Shown: positions 1-12,228 of the stretch, one piece after another | Numbering within the stretch: the stretch's first letter is position 1 | Layout of the letters: every line of letters starts with the position of its first letter | Source of the DNA: Blumeriella jaapii | Lineage: Eukaryota; Ascomycota; Leotiomycetes; Helotiales; Drepanopezizaceae | Length of the DNA: 64,000 nt | Assembly: GCA_009599575.1 (NCBI GenBank) | Contig: VWND01000075.1 | Span: 186,001 to 250,000 of the forward strand | Direction: 5' to 3' | Made by a program: the position numbers and the translations under genes | The notes under the pieces: generated by a model | The model's input: the letters and a program-made list of their open reading frames with translations, nothing else | Told to the model about the DNA's origin: nothing | The model's database searches: none

Positions 1-3000
1 TCCTGAGTCTGAAGGAGATGGCGATAACGATGAAAATGAATTGGCTTAGCGGCGGTTCTGGAGTTTTCTAGGTGTTTTTGTTTTTTTTTCCTTGCTCCTG
101 CGGCGCGTATTCGTTATTGCTCCGTTGCTATCACCTGTCGTATTTTTCAAGTATTTTTTTACAATTTCTTTTGCGTTCGTAAAATGGTTTTCTGGCTTCC
201 AAAAATCTTCGCTTAATAAATAGCCTTTTTATCGCACCAAATAATATCGGCCCTTTTTTGTATTTTTGTAAGCTTGTATTAATTTAATCTCGTATTCTTC
301 GGGTTTTTGAAATTTTATTATATTATTTTTCGGCTCGGTGTCGTCCCGACCCTGCCAAGGTTTTAATAGAAAAACGTGGAAAATATCGTAAATACAATAT
401 TAAAAAAAAAGCTCGAATTGGTAAGCTTGGCCGTGCTCGTATATAATTCGCTTGATTTTAAAAAGCCTTAAATATTTATCTAAAAGCTTTCGAAAAGGTC
501 GCAGCTGTCGAAGGTTTTTGATCGATAATAATATTTTATCGTTTATTTGAAATTTAATCTTTTTGTATTTAGCGTCGTAAAACCTTTTATAATTCGCGTT
601 AGCTTTTTTTAGCTTTTTACTAAATATTTCTTTTTTTTTTTGCAATATTTTAATTCGTTTTTCCGCTGACGGTACTCCTTTTTTTACGACGTCGTTTTCG
701 ACGTTGCTGCCAAGTTTTGGATAAAAGCCGTATAACATGCGAAAAAAAATAGAACCCGTAAAGGCGTGTATCGAATTGTTATACGTAAACTCGGCTAAAG
801 CAAGTTTCGTAGCCCAATCGTTTTGTCGATAATCGCAATACGTGCGAAAATAAAATTCTAAAACTTAATTTTAACGTTCCGTTTGGCCATCGATCTGAAA
901 ATGAAAAGCGATGCTTAATCGACGTCGTATTTGTAAGTGGAATATTACTGAAAATTAAAATTTATTAGTAAAAACTAACCTTCTGTTTGTAATAATTCTT
1001 TTAAAGCAGCTAAAATTTTTGTAAACGTGCTATATGAATATTTCAGCTAAATCTGGGGCTGAAATCGTTTTTTATGTCGATATATATTTCGACAGCTTCG
1101 TATATCGGTTTATTATAACGAATATAAAATCGTAAACACAACCTCGTTTTTTACTAAAAGGTAGATTCGTAATAAAGTTTATGATTATTTTTTTCCAAGG
1201 TTTCGTAAAGGTCGAAAAGAGGGCTAACTCGCCATAGGGTCGATGCTTTCTAGGCTTGCTTTTTTGGCACTTTCCATACGTATTAACGTAACGCTTTACG
1301 TCGCTTCGTAAGCCAGGCCAGAAATACTTTTTTTCGACCAGTTTTAGCGTTCGCCGAAAGCCCCAGTGGCCGGCTGTAAGGATTGAAAGGCAGGGAAACA
1401 CTAGTTCAGACAATAGAGCTCAGATAAGGTTGGGTTGATAGTCAGACTGATCTCTACCTTCTACATCTCTAGTAGAAGGCGTGTATAAGTACAAAAGGAG
1501 GGGTGGAGCCCTCGAGAAGAGTATTTCCCAGGAAACCAGGCGAACCCCATTTAGTATGCTTCTCCAGCCCCCATCCCGACCTCTTCTCATCCTTCTCAAT
1601 ATAACCCTAATAACTGGTTCCTTAGCAATCACTCCCATAGAGTGTTTTACCTAAATGTCATCTCCAGCCCCCACAGTACTATCCGGCCCCCACGACCTAT
1701 CCGCAGAGAGTGCTATTCGAGGGTTGGTAGGAGGCAGAGGGTCTTGGCGGATCACCTGACTCATACACGTGATGTTGGTTCCTGACACCGGCGGTCGGAT
1801 CGTTGTAATTAATTTTTAATATCTCGTTTTTAATAGCGCTTTTATTCGGAATATACGTACGTCTTTTGTAACGTAGTAATTTATTTTGGCCTATACGCCA
1901 GTGTTTTTCGGACCCGGCTCGACTGCTTTGCGAGGCCGATTCGTACGTTTTTTGTAATACAAAAAAATCAGATTTTTGCAACTCAAAAATAGTTTTGTGA
2001 ATCGGTTTGCTAGCTCGTTATTAGCCGTTTCGGATTGTAGCAACACAGCGGCTACGCTTCGTGGTATATACTGTTTGCAATCAGTAATACTAGTAAGGGA
2101 CAGTCCGGCGAAAAAGCCTTCTATTTGGCTCCTTTCCGCTTGCTTTCTACCTTCTGATTCCGTTAATAAAAGCTTCGAATACTCATCGGCGCGAAATGGT
2201 CTATGCTCCGACTTTAAGCGTGTTTTTACTGCGGAGAATACTCTAGAATTTTTTAAATAAGCTAGTTTCAATTTACGATGCAACGTAGGCAGCTGCTCGT
2301 TATCTTTTTTTAAATCTTTTTTTAAATCTGGCCGGCGGAAAAAACTATTCGCCGGGTTAGAAATTTCTGTTTTATATTCGATTGCAAAATCGTATTTAGC
2401 TAGCTCGTCGGCCTATTTCGCTTGGCGTTCGTTTAAACGTTTTTTCGTAAAAAAGTATTTCAGATTATAATGATTTATACGCATAATAATAACGTTAGAA
2501 GCGCTACGTAAATATTGGCTTTATTATTTAAAAGCGTAAATTATAGCTATTAGCTTAGCGTCGTGGATCTCGTATTTTTGTTTTATAAAAGAAAGCTTTT
2601 TCGAATAATACGCGATAGGATGCTAACGTGCCCTCGCATCTTTCCCGAACAATTGAAATAATATTCCGCCTATAGCGAATTTCGAAGCGTTTGTTTCGAT
2701 TTGGATTTTTAATCGAAGGTCGAAATAACGTAAAATCGGTGCTTGGCAAAACTTTTCTCTTAAAAGTAAAAAAGCGAGCTTCGCTTCGAATAGGAAACGA
2801 AAAGGGCCCGATATTTTCCTTCGTTGCATTTCTTTTAAAAAATTTGTAATAGATCGGCAAAGCTTAGCGTAGTTTTTAATAAAACGTTTGTAAAAGTTAA
2901 TAAAACCCAAAAACATTTAAATATTTCGCCACGTAATAAAAAATGGCCATTTCCGAATATTATTTATTTTCTTTAGGTCTATCTCAATTCCCGTAGAAGT

Positions 3001-4230
3001 AACGACGAAGCCTAAAAACTCAACCGTATTCGTATCGAAAGCATATTTTTTCAGATTTCCGTAAAGTTTGTTAGTACGGAGTCTTTCGAAAACTTTTTTT
3101 ATCGCGTTTATATAATCGTCGAAGTTTTCGAAAAATATTAAAATATCGTCGAAATAAATTATATACGTAATATCTACTAAACCGACTAAAGCTTAATTAA
3201 TATACGCTTGAAAAATTGCTGATGCGTTCGAAAGGCCGAAGGATAATACGCAGTACTCGAAGTGTCCGTAACGAATACGAAACGCAGTCTTCCACTCATC
3301 TCCCTCCCTTATTCGAAAGCGGTGGTACGCCCAAGTAAGATTTAGCTTAGTAAATATTTTAGCTTTTTTCAAACGATCCAAAGTTTCGTTTATAAAAAGT
3401 AAAAAAGTTCGATTTTTAATCGTAACTGCGTTTAGATTCTTATAATCGACGCATAATCGTAAACTTCCGTTTTTTTTCGGTATAAATATTACCGGTGCGC
3501 CGGCAGGGCTAATAAACCTTTTTATCCAGCCTTTTTTTAAGCTCGAATCGAAATATTCGCGTAATTCGGTAAGTTCAGATTCCGACAAAAAGTAAACTGG
3601 TTCCTAAAGGGGGTTCTTTTCCTCCGCGAGATCTATTCGATGCTTTATAAAATAGTAAAAAGCTAAAATAACCGCGGCGGTATCGTCGAACACGTCGGCG
3701 TAATCGTCGTATTTAAAAGGTAATTAGTATTGTTTTTCAGTAGCTTTTTTTAAAACGATACAAAACGCTTGCTTTCTTTTGGATTTCTTTTTGAAACGTT
3801 TGATTATAACGAAATTAAACTGTAAGCGTTCGATTGGGTATCGCCACGATTTAGTTCGAAAGCTTATAACGGGGTCGATATTTCGCAACCAAAAAAACTT
3901 TAAAATAAATGAAACCCCTGAAATATTTATATCGCAAGCCACGAAATCGCTTTGTATCTTTTTAATTGTTTTATAATTATCAATAACGCGAATAAATTGC
4001 GTATACGTGCCGTAAATAATTACTTTTTTTTCTTTAATCGTAAATAAATTAATACGTTTTTAAATTGGTTTTTATTTATACTCAACTGATAACTTTTGGA
4101 TTACGCAGTTTTTTTCCGCGCCGCAATCGATAAAAGCTCGTTTTATACGAATTTCGCTTTTGGCTTCTTTAATTTCGATTAAAATTATTATTTTCTGCCT
4201 TTTTTTTTTGCTCGATTTTGTTGGCAGCGA
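1..4230 (-). pseudogene. pol of the chromovirus (protease, RT, RNase H, integrase, chromodomain), interrupted
   Basis: A protease-like FIDCGAE motif lies near 4130. Reverse transcriptase spans about 3590-2940 and includes [22 protein letters not shown] and a YFDD catalytic box near 3160. RNase H begins near 2740, where the expected catalytic Asp of the E-T-D-A-S motif reads Asn (ETNAS), consistent with G-to-A mutation. Integrase runs from about 1990 to 400: HWGFRRTL, YFWPGLR and CQKSKPRKHRPYGEL belong to its HHCC finger region, and a solo LTR splits it. A chromodomain signature (YLVRWKGY, then WKPENHF) lies at about 300-145, with stops between the pieces. The end of the frame is at or beyond the left edge of the window. 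Confidence 0.88.
1375..1787 (-). repeat. Solo LTR inserted in the integrase gene, with 5-bp target duplication
   Basis: This is a 413-bp LTR of the same family as 5856-6268, with TG...CA ends. It is flanked by a perfect 5-bp direct repeat, ccggc, at 1370-1374 and 1788-1792. No internal retroelement sequence accompanies it, so it is a solo LTR left by LTR-LTR recombination. It interrupts the integrase zinc-binding region between the DPTAG and HWGF segments. Removing the LTR and one copy of the duplication rejoins the integrase frame exactly. It keeps more C and G than the 5' LTR, so it seems younger or less mutated. Confidence 0.92.
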
Positions 4231-4279
4231 CGAAATTAAAATCGAGCGAAAGCTTTTCCCGAATCTTTAGATTTGTTAG

Positions 4280-5763
4280 CTTCGAGGCAGTTTGGGGCTA
4301 TATGTTTTTTTCTGTTGCATTTATAACATTCGACTTTTAAATAATTAGCTATACGGTGCCCTTCCTTTTGGCAGCGACTGCACTTCGAAAAGTAAAAAAA
4401 ATCGTTAAAAGTTCTAGGATTCCAAAGGATTTTGTTAAAATTATCGTTTTCTCGCTTTCGTTTTTTTTTTTATAACGTATTTTCGAATCGAAAACGGTAT
4501 GTATCTGTTTTAGCTTTTGAGCTTTGATCGTAAATATAAATCTTTTCCTTTTTTTTTTTTTTTGCGCTCGTCTCGTCGTTTATTATTTTTCGTTTCGTCG
4601 CTGATAATTTTATTAGCATTTTCGATACGACGAGCGATTAATATCAATTTTTCGTACGAACTTATAGCTGCAGTATTGCTTCGTTTAATAATTTTTTTTC
4701 GAAAAATAAATCGGAGTTTTGCGAAAAGCATTCTTTTTTTAGTCGCATCGTTTGTTATTTGCAATTGCTGTTCGAAGTTATTCAAATAAGCAACGAAATC
4801 GTTAATTGATTTATGCTTTTTTTGCTTCGCTTTATCGTATAAATTCGAAGCCGCGATTTCTCGATTTTTCGCATTTATCAAAAAGTCTAATATTTATTTT
4901 TTGAAATCGTCTTATATGGTTCGAATATTCGTAGAACGTCGTTCGTATCCGGTCCATCTTTTTTTTATTTTATCGTCGAAAGCTAGAATACAAGCGTCAA
5001 TTTTCTTTTAATTAATACAAAATATTACCTTTTTATCTTGGCGGAAACTTCGTTTTGCACGCCGAATAAAAGATTAAGCTTTTTTAATATTTTTCCTTCG
5101 ATATATTAAAAAGTCTTTTATTTTTAATGCTTTTCGGCTCGAATTCGCTGTGTTTTCTACAAAAAGTATAATATGCTTAAAAGAAATGCTAGGTCGTTTT
5201 TAATAAGTATTATTATCGTAATACTCCGAAAATACCTTATAATAATCGCCGGCTTAAATTATTTTCTGTCTTTTTTCAGTTGGAACGATATTAAAAAATA
5301 TAAAAACCTTTTTTTCGATATCTTCGAAAGCGTTAAGTTCTCGTTGAAATTGTTTAACCTTTTTTCGGAATTCGTTTCGGCGTTTTAAGGTTTTTTCGAA
5401 TCTTTTGACTGTTTCGTAGATTTTTTTTTCAATTTTTTTCTGTTTTATTTTAGCTCGTATTTTCTTTACTTTTCTACGTTTATCGTTTTTTTTTTGTTCG
5501 GCGCGGATTCGTTTATCAGCCAAATAAATCAGAGTTTCGATAAAAAATTTTTCCGAATCGCTTTAAGCGTGGCCTTTTTTAATGATTTTTTCGATAAAAA
5601 AAGTTGGGGAATCGTCGCGCCCTGGTGATGGGATGTTTTCGGCCTTTGGTAAAACTGGTAACGTCAGAGGAAACGATAGTACGGGATTTCCCTGAGCAGC
5701 CGAAGGTGCTGGGTCTTCTTAAGTAGCCGGAGATGCCTGTTTTTTGCGAGTGCGAAAAGCCAT
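4280..5763 (-). pseudogene. gag of the chromovirus, multiple stops
   Basis: The frame opens with an ATG at 5763 and soon meets stops of the kind RIP creates (for example CAA to TAA). A Lys/Glu-rich coiled-coil-like stretch follows at about 5523-5254. The conserved retrotransposon gag domain lies at about 4881-4510. At about 4390-4290 there are two CCHC-like zinc knuckles: one reads CSRCQKEGHRIANY, with the last Cys changed to Tyr, and the other CYKCNRKKHIAPNC. Gag forms the virus-like particle. This copy is not translatable as one protein. Confidence 0.82.
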
Positions 5764-5855
5764 AATATCGATAATAACGATGTAAATGTAATAATATAAT
5801 AGAAGGTTGTTTTAGTAATATCGAATTGCCGTCCCGGTAGATAAAAAAATCAAAA

Positions 5856-6268
5856 TGTAAAAATTAAAAAGCAGGGAAACACTAATTCAGATAATAAAAC
5901 TTAGATAAGATTGGGTTGATAGTCAGACTGATTTCTACCTTTTACATTTCTAGTAGAAGGCGTGTATAAGTACAAAAGGAGGGGTGGAGCCCTCGAGAAA
6001 AGTATTTCCCAGGAAACCAGGCGAACCCCATTTAGTATGCTTTCCAGCCCCTATCCCGACCTTTTCTCAATTCTTTTTAATATAACCTTAATAACTGGTT
6101 CCTTAGCAATTACTCCTATAAAATGTTTTACCTAAATATTATTTCCAGCCCCTATAATACTATCCGGCCCCCACGGCCTATCCGCAGAGAATGCTATTCG
6201 AGGGTTGGTAGAAGGCAGAGGGTCTTGGCGGATCACCTGACTTATACACGTGATGTTGGTTCCTGACA
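5856..6268 (-). repeat. 5' LTR of the chromovirus (413 bp)
   Basis: This segment begins TGTCAGGAAC and ends TTTTTACA on the minus strand, so it has TG...CA termini. It matches the copy at 1375-1787 over the same 413-bp length. Nearly all differences are transitions, and this copy usually carries the T or A. Gag starts about 90 bp downstream on the minus strand, so this is read as the element's own 5' LTR. The bases outside it (ggaga at 6269-6273) are the candidate target duplication; the partner lies outside the window. Confidence 0.88.
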
Positions 6269-7200
6269 GGAGACGTGCTAAGCTAAGGATTTATATACAA
6301 AGTACAATTCCGAAAGCAATTCGTATTAATACAGCTACTGCTGTTATCGATTACGCTTTTCGCCGCTTTTTGCGATAGTCCGTTAATAAAAAAAAAAGAT
6401 ATAAGCGTAAAGCTTTGGGTTTAAACCCAAAAATTATGCAAACGGCATCGGTCAAATTTAACCTGTTAATTACGTATTTATAAAACGCAAACGTAGTATA
6501 ATTAATAAGCTTAAAAAAAAAATAAAAACAAAATAACAAAAAAGCAAAAATTAAAAACCAAAAGGCTTTTAATATTTTTAAAAATTATAAAATATATACG
6601 TATTAAAAAAATAAAAACCACGATTAAAAAAAAGCTTTTTTAATACGTATATTCCGGATTTTTAATTCCGCGGTATCGCAGCTTTTTTGTAATTTTAAAA
6701 AGCATTTTTAAAACTTCGAATTAACGGCGCCGAATTGTTTTTCGAGCGTTTGTTTTGTACGCGATTGCGTATATTTCACCGGTATTTTTTCTTTCGTCAA
6801 ATATGCTATCGAATCGGTTATATTCGATAAAAACGATTATTCGAAAGCGCTGTATCGGATTTTCGATAATCGGGCTATCGATTTTTATTTTCCGCTTTTT
6901 CTTTTTAATACAATCCTTTTGAAATTTTCAATAAATATGCTTTCGTTAAATAAATCGTAGTATTATACGTAATCGTAAAAATGGCCCGGATCGCCGGTAA
7001 AAAAAATCTTTTCGAAATCGCCACGTATCGATTGCTTAATTTTGGCTTTTCCGACACTTTTCGAATGCAACGACGCTTTTCTGCCTCGGGAAAAAAGCGT
7101 CGATTGCAATCGAAAAGGCGGAAGGTTCGTACCAGGCACCACGTACAAGTATTAAGTCTAGCCCGCGAGGTCGTCGTCGACCTCGCACCCCGAGGGGCGG
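6269..7200. other. AT-rich RIP-like relic sequence and composition boundary
   Basis: Beyond the LTR the AT-rich, CpA-poor composition continues to about 7.1 kb and then changes sharply to ordinary composition by about 7.2 kb. No LTR, terminal inverted repeat or protein similarity could be seen here. It may be an older degraded repeat or spread of RIP into flanking DNA. The short open frames in it look accidental. Confidence 0.6.
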
Positions 7201-9968
7201 CGTTCCAGTAGGAAGGCTCGGGGAACGAGCTCTTTCTTAGCTCACCCCTGACGGGCGCAAGTGTTTTCTTGATTCTTGCAGCTTTACACCCCGTAATCCA
7301 ATCTTCCTGTCCCATCCTCTTTCCTCCCAAAGGAAAAAAAACGACCCTCGAAATTATCAATCACAAAGATGGATGGTTTCACTCTCCCGTTTCTCGCCTC
7401 TACCAAAGAACTCGCCTAGCCGACGTATTCACTTGGTACTGACTGTACTTATGTAGGATAAGCGATTGCCCAATTTTCTTCTATATAAACACCTGTCTTT
7501 CACACCTCCAGTTTTCATAAAGCAACGCAAAGCGAAGGAATTCATGTATGACCCAAAACCCTGCGGTTCTTGATTAATACCCAATCTTTGCGAGAATCAC
7601 AATTTGGTTTTGTTTTATCTTGAATTTTTGCTAAACAAAATAAATTCTAGTACACAACAATATGCTCGAACCGGTTCAAACGTGTTCTTGGAGCTCTGTT
7701 TTATTCTTTTCAATTAATAGTTTCACCAAGACAGCTTGATGCTGTCGAAGTAGATTAACGCTGTCGTCGTCGAAGTACATATCAACCAAGTATCGATTTC
7801 TTTATTTGATCGACCAGCTTTACCCAGTTTTTTATGTAATCTTCAGATAATTTCCAAGCCTGATGTCCTTTGACTTTAGTAAACACCTTAGGTTTACTTT
7901 ATCCAATCCGTGTTTCCTTTCCTGCAATAATGTACATCCAGCTTGGCCAAAAAAAAAAGAAATCGGTATTCCATGCCATAAAAAGGCCAAGTCTTACAGA
8001 GCAGAAGGAGCAGGAAGGTTGGTATAAAGCTGTATATCGCAAACACCCCAAGACCATTATTCATGTCTTAAGCTGAGCTTCTCTTTTTCGTCTTCTTGTC
8101 AGGTTGAGAATACATTTCCAGGATTTATACCGGAATCGAAGGAAGCCGGAATCAGCGGTGAAAAAAGGACGAGATCGCAATCGATTTTGCTTTTGACCAT
8201 TGATTCCAGGTTGGAAGATAACAGCAACGGGATCTAGATTTGCGGGTGAGGTGCATACCCGATTCTCGCATCCTCGCTAAGTCCTCGATCGTCCTCGCTG
8301 AAGAGGTTGTGTATCGTCTAACCAGAGGCGGAGGACGTGGTGTCCAGGAGCGGCACGCTCGAAACGCACAAAGCCACGCCCATTATGCCATCTATCGTCA
8401 CCTGCAGCTGCGGGTATCGATCTCGTGGAACGTATTTTGGTGCGGGTGGACTGGCCTGATGTTCCGTAGCCCTTTGTACCCCGTTTCCAATGGCCTAGAT
8501 TTCGGGGCCGAGAAAGGAAGGGATCGTCTGAAGATCGGGACGGAGGACAAGAGGGTTGGTGTCCAGTGGCTTGCCATACATGACAGTGAGAAGCTTTCCG
8601 AGGTGGCATCGCATCGCATTGGTAAGAGGCTGTCTGGTTCACAAGGAGCACGACATGAGAGCTCTGCGGATGGTCTGGAGCTGTCCTTTGGGAGGGATCT
8701 GGAGATTGGCATTGTCAAATTTCAAGTCCTGAACACCGAAGACAGTAGTAACAGCACTGTTTGGTCTGGGTAGGTGTCTATGAGAAAGAGTTATCATGTT
8801 GCTATTCCTGTCTCGGTCTACGTTCCCTTGCCGCGCCCCGTTACCTTGTCTTACCGCCCTATCAGGCGCGTGTTTATAAAAGGACGCTTTCCGAAGAGGG
8901 AAAGAACGTAGGCTTACAATCGAACTGCGACGTGCATCGAAACTCTGAGCTCGCCTCATATAAAGAGTGCATCAACAAGCAGGTAATACCGTAAGGATAT
9001 GCATGCTATTGATGCTAGGCCGGACATGAGCGTAGGTTTTCAAATCCACTACTTGATCCTAACTCGACTCTGAGTACTTTTGCTACGAACGAGACAGATG
9101 GAGATGGATGCTACCTGGGGACGTACAACTCCTTTTCAGGTACGCAGATCTTCGATGGAAGATTCAGTAAGGCGCCTCTTCAATTGGCTTAATCGTTAAA
9201 GCAAAGGCTCTGTGCGTGCGTGTGTGAGCTCCTTGTGCGGTTCTATTTGGTTGGAGTGGATGATGGATGTAGAGTAGGTAGCGAAAGAGCGAATTGTGAA
9301 ATGGAATAGCATAAAGTAGGCACGTGTAGGTAGCCACCATACTCCTCTCGAGAGTGCCTTGTTCATAAAGATGACGAGAAAAGGAGAAAAGCCCAAAGGT
9401 GCAAAGGATAACGATCTCCATTTCAAGCATTTAATAGCCAGCTTTTCCCTTCCGCCAGTTTGGCTCCGGGCTCGCTACAAGACGCAGAAATGTCATGGCA
9501 AGACAAAGATGTAATAGCTTATTCTTGACAGATTGAATCCTGACACATGAGTCAAACCAAATAAACCGTAAATTCCATGCTCATAACAGAGAGGGGAACC
9601 GGCTTCTTGTTAGTCTGTCTCTGGCTTCCTTCAATTTTCCACTGTGACTAGTGAGAATGAGAACACGGTGAAACTGTCCATCGCGAATCCCGTTTGCAGC
9701 AGTAAAAGGCCAAGCAGTCATTGACAAGAGACAGAATATAAAATTCAAGAGAAGTGGACCAGAGGAGTGAAATAAAAGGGTGACTGACTGTTTGATGTCG
9801 CAGAGGTGTATCTTGTAGTTGAAGCTCGGAGCTGGCAGGACCGTGACTACGGTCGCCGAGAACAGACAGCGGTGCTTCGAACACCTTTCAAGACTCACGA
9901 CACATTCGCGGGTGCGGACGATTCCCAATTCCCCTCACCACACAACCCCCCCAAAAACCACCGCAACA
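7201..9968. other. Intergenic region without a recognisable gene
   Basis: Open frames exist on both strands, the longest being plus-strand 8240-8773. None shows a family motif, a convincing start context or linked splice sites. A minus-strand stretch at about 8640-8770 reads VTTVFGVQDLKFDNANLQIP and looks a little like coding sequence, but it ends in a stop with no clear continuation. It may be a gene relic. The last 150 bp should hold the SWP1 promoter and leader. Confidence 0.4.
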
Positions 9969-11056
9969 ATGCGATTCCTACGCTCTCTAGTCCCCTCGCT
10001 GCTCCTCCTCGGCGCGGGCGTCGCCGAGGCAGCTTCATGGGGTTTCGACGAAGCTGTGATCTCCGTGGCGAAGAAGGGCAATGCTGGCAGCGCATTCAAG
10101 GACAAGTACGTCGTTCAGGACTTTTCGGCGCAAGAAGCTCTCGAGGGAATTCAGGAAACTGGGATGGCACGCACATACTGATTAATTGACTGTGTAGGCT
10201 CTCTGATCATGTCCCTCTTGCGAAACCGGTGACGCTGGGTTCGGCGGATGCCCTCAAAATCGTCCTGTCGGCGACAGAGGATGGCAAGGGCAAGAGACCA
10301 CACCAAGCTTTCCTCCTCCTGCAGGACCAGGACTCTGGGCTAGAAGCTGCTTTCCCCTTCGCCGTGAAGGAGTCCGGGAAGGGCAAGGTGGATGTTGTAT
10401 GTTTCCCTCGACACTCTTGAGTGATGGGACATTGGATAGCTTGACTGACAGTCTACTACTTCCAGACACAGAGAGACCTCCCCTACCAGCTCCTCACGTC
10501 CACAAAACCTCTCCGCGCCACTCTCCTCCTCGCGTCTTTCGGCAAGACCCAAGGCTTCAGCAACCATGTCTTCGACCTCGAGGTCAAGATTGACGCCAGT
10601 GTCCCCCTGCCCAACTACGAAAAGCCGCTGAGATACGGACGGCGCGAGGAGATCAAGCACACCTTCAAGCCAGATCCCAAGAGCGGCCCCGTGGTGATCT
10701 CCGGCTTTTTCGTGCTCGCGATCCTGGCTACCGTGCCGATCCTGCTCGGGACCGTACGTGGAACTTCTTGCTCGTTTTCAATCTCGAGGAGTATAGGTAC
10801 TAATTGGGTTACGTAGTGGGTATACCTCGGTGCGAATCTCTGCCACCTTCCCAAAGCCATGGGCGCTGCACCCCTCTCTCACAGTCTGTTCTTCGGCTCA
10901 ATCCTGTCGATGGAGGGCGTCTTCTTCCTCTACTACTACAACTGGACTTTGTTCCAGACCTTGCCAGCGGCTGGGGCTATTAGCTTGGTGGGGTTCTTGA
11001 GTGGGAGCAAAGCTCTGTCGGAAGTTCAAAGCCGTCGTTTGGCAGGCATGAGATAG
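9969..11056 (+). CDS. SWP1: Ribophorin II / Swp1 subunit of oligosaccharyltransferase
   Basis: Spliced model: 9969-10105, 10198-10396, 10466-10753 and 10817-11056, giving 287 aa. The protein is a non-catalytic subunit of the ER oligosaccharyltransferase that transfers glycan to nascent Asn residues. It opens with a signal peptide (MRFLRSLVPSLLLLGAGVAEA) followed by SWGFDEAVISV, typical of fungal Swp1. The lumenal part contains KRPHQAFLLLQDQDSGLE. The C-terminal part has hydrophobic segments around VVISGFFVLAILATVPILLG and HSLFFGSILSMEGVFFLYYY, and ends SEVQSRRLAGMR. All three introns have GTACGT or GTATGT donors. The start is the first ATG in a CAACAATG context directly before the signal peptide. 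The length fits fungal Swp1. Confidence 0.93.
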
Positions 11057-11457
11057 GTGGAATAGATGGAGAGGCTCGGAGCGCATGATACACCTAAGAA
11101 GAGCAGGCGAAGATCCGTGATGCGTCTCAATAGATGGGATTGCAAAAGTTATGGGACCTTTTATGAAATGGACATCTATATGTACAATACGAGATGGTGG
11201 AAGGAATGGCCTTCTGGTTGTGTAAGCGAAGTTGATGGCAGATCGCACTGTCACTAAAAGCATTGCAATGATCAGAGTCTGTCCAAAGTGTCTAGTTCCT
11301 TCAGGCTGTCCGCCAGTGGAAATCACCTGCTTTTGATAACCTTTTCTCTGACAAACCCAGAGCTTCTTCTGCCTATCCGTCCATAGCACGTCATGTCAAA
11401 TCATAGCTTCGTCAATCATCCACTGACCCCCATCGATCTCTATCCACACGCAACCCT

Positions 11458-12228
11458 CTAACTCATCTTCGCATTCGAGAAGTCGAGTTCCGGATGTTGT
11501 TTCTTAAAAGCCTCCAGCATGTCCGCCTTCTTCTGCTCGTCGCTGGTGGGCAGGCCAGCCTCCTTCTGGCGCTGGTCGAACATCATCTTCTCGACCATGC
11601 CGCGGGTGGCGCCGTCCAGGTCGCCGAGCTTGCTGCTCTCCGGCTGGATCTTGGTCACGTCGATGCGCGGCGCCGTCGTCACCACGTGCGCCCACCACTC
11701 CAGCTTGTTGACCTTGTCTAGGTGGATCTCGAGGTGCTTGGTCGGGTTATCGTTGCCCGAGGACACGCTGGAGAGCGTCCAGGTTGATTCGTCGACGTGG
11801 ATCTCGGAGGGGAGGTCGCCCTGCCGTTTTTTGTCTTAGTTTAATCGCTTCTTCCCTGAAAATGATAACCACTTGGGGCAGGGGATAGAGGGGGGGAGAG
11901 GAGAGGGGCGATATGCGTACGCTGATGATGGGTTCCTGGCCCTTGATCGCGACGTGCAGCTTCTTCTTCTTGAGCTCGACGACTAGGTCACGCGCTTTCA
12001 GGTTCCCTGGGATCTCAATAACGACGTCCAGCTCGCCGATGGTTTGCGTCCATTTGTACGGGAGGGCATCCTGCTCCGCTTTGATCTTCGCGGCGGCTGC
12101 GGCCTCCTGTTCCTTGGTGGGTTCTGTAGCGGGCTTGTTTTAGTAAACGAGCAGTGGAATAGAGTGACAGTTGTTGATCTTGCAGCTCAACATATCCAGG
12201 GACTAGGAAACCTACCGGTATCTGCCAT
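11458..12228 (-). CDS. nudC: Nuclear movement protein NudC (CS domain)
   Basis: Spliced model on the minus strand: 12228-12216, 12123-11921 and 11820-11458, giving 192 aa, close to Aspergillus NudC. The first coding exon is only 13 nt (MADT plus one base). A Glu/Ala/Lys-rich start ([18 protein letters not shown]) leads into the CS/p23-like domain, with [34 protein letters not shown] and the hallmark DESTWTL. The C-terminal tail contains [20 protein letters not shown] and FDQRQKE, diagnostic of NudC. NudC is a dynein/dynactin-linked co-chaperone needed for nuclear migration in hyphae. The gene diverges from TFB3 across 270 bp, so the two probably share a promoter region. Confidence 0.95.

Larger units (their letters stand above)
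1..6268 (-). mobile_element. Ty3/gypsy chromovirus retrotransposon, RIP-degraded, 3' end outside window
   Basis: A long terminal repeat retrotransposon is read on the minus strand. In order from 6268 downwards one sees the 5' LTR (5856-6268), gag with two zinc knuckles, a protease-like motif, reverse transcriptase, RNase H, integrase and a C-terminal chromodomain. That order (integrase after RNase H, chromodomain last) defines Ty3/gypsy chromoviruses. The reading frames are broken by many stops, most explained by C-to-T or G-to-A change, so the element cannot encode intact proteins. The integrase is also split by a solo LTR at 1375-1787. No 3' LTR is present, so the element must continue to the left of base 1. 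CpA is nearly absent while CpG persists, as expected of RIP. Confidence 0.93.

Noticed and set aside
5856..6273. Second solo LTR at 5856-6268
   Set aside because: Its flanking 5-mers (caaaa and ggaga) differ and gag lies directly next to it, so it is the 5' LTR of the element.
6351..6539. Minus-strand membrane-like ORF
   Set aside because: Phe/Tyr/Lys-rich peptide is a by-product of AT-rich RIP sequence.
8240..8773. Plus-strand gene of 177 codons
   Set aside because: No motif, no good start context, and an overlapping minus-strand frame is equally open; treated as chance.
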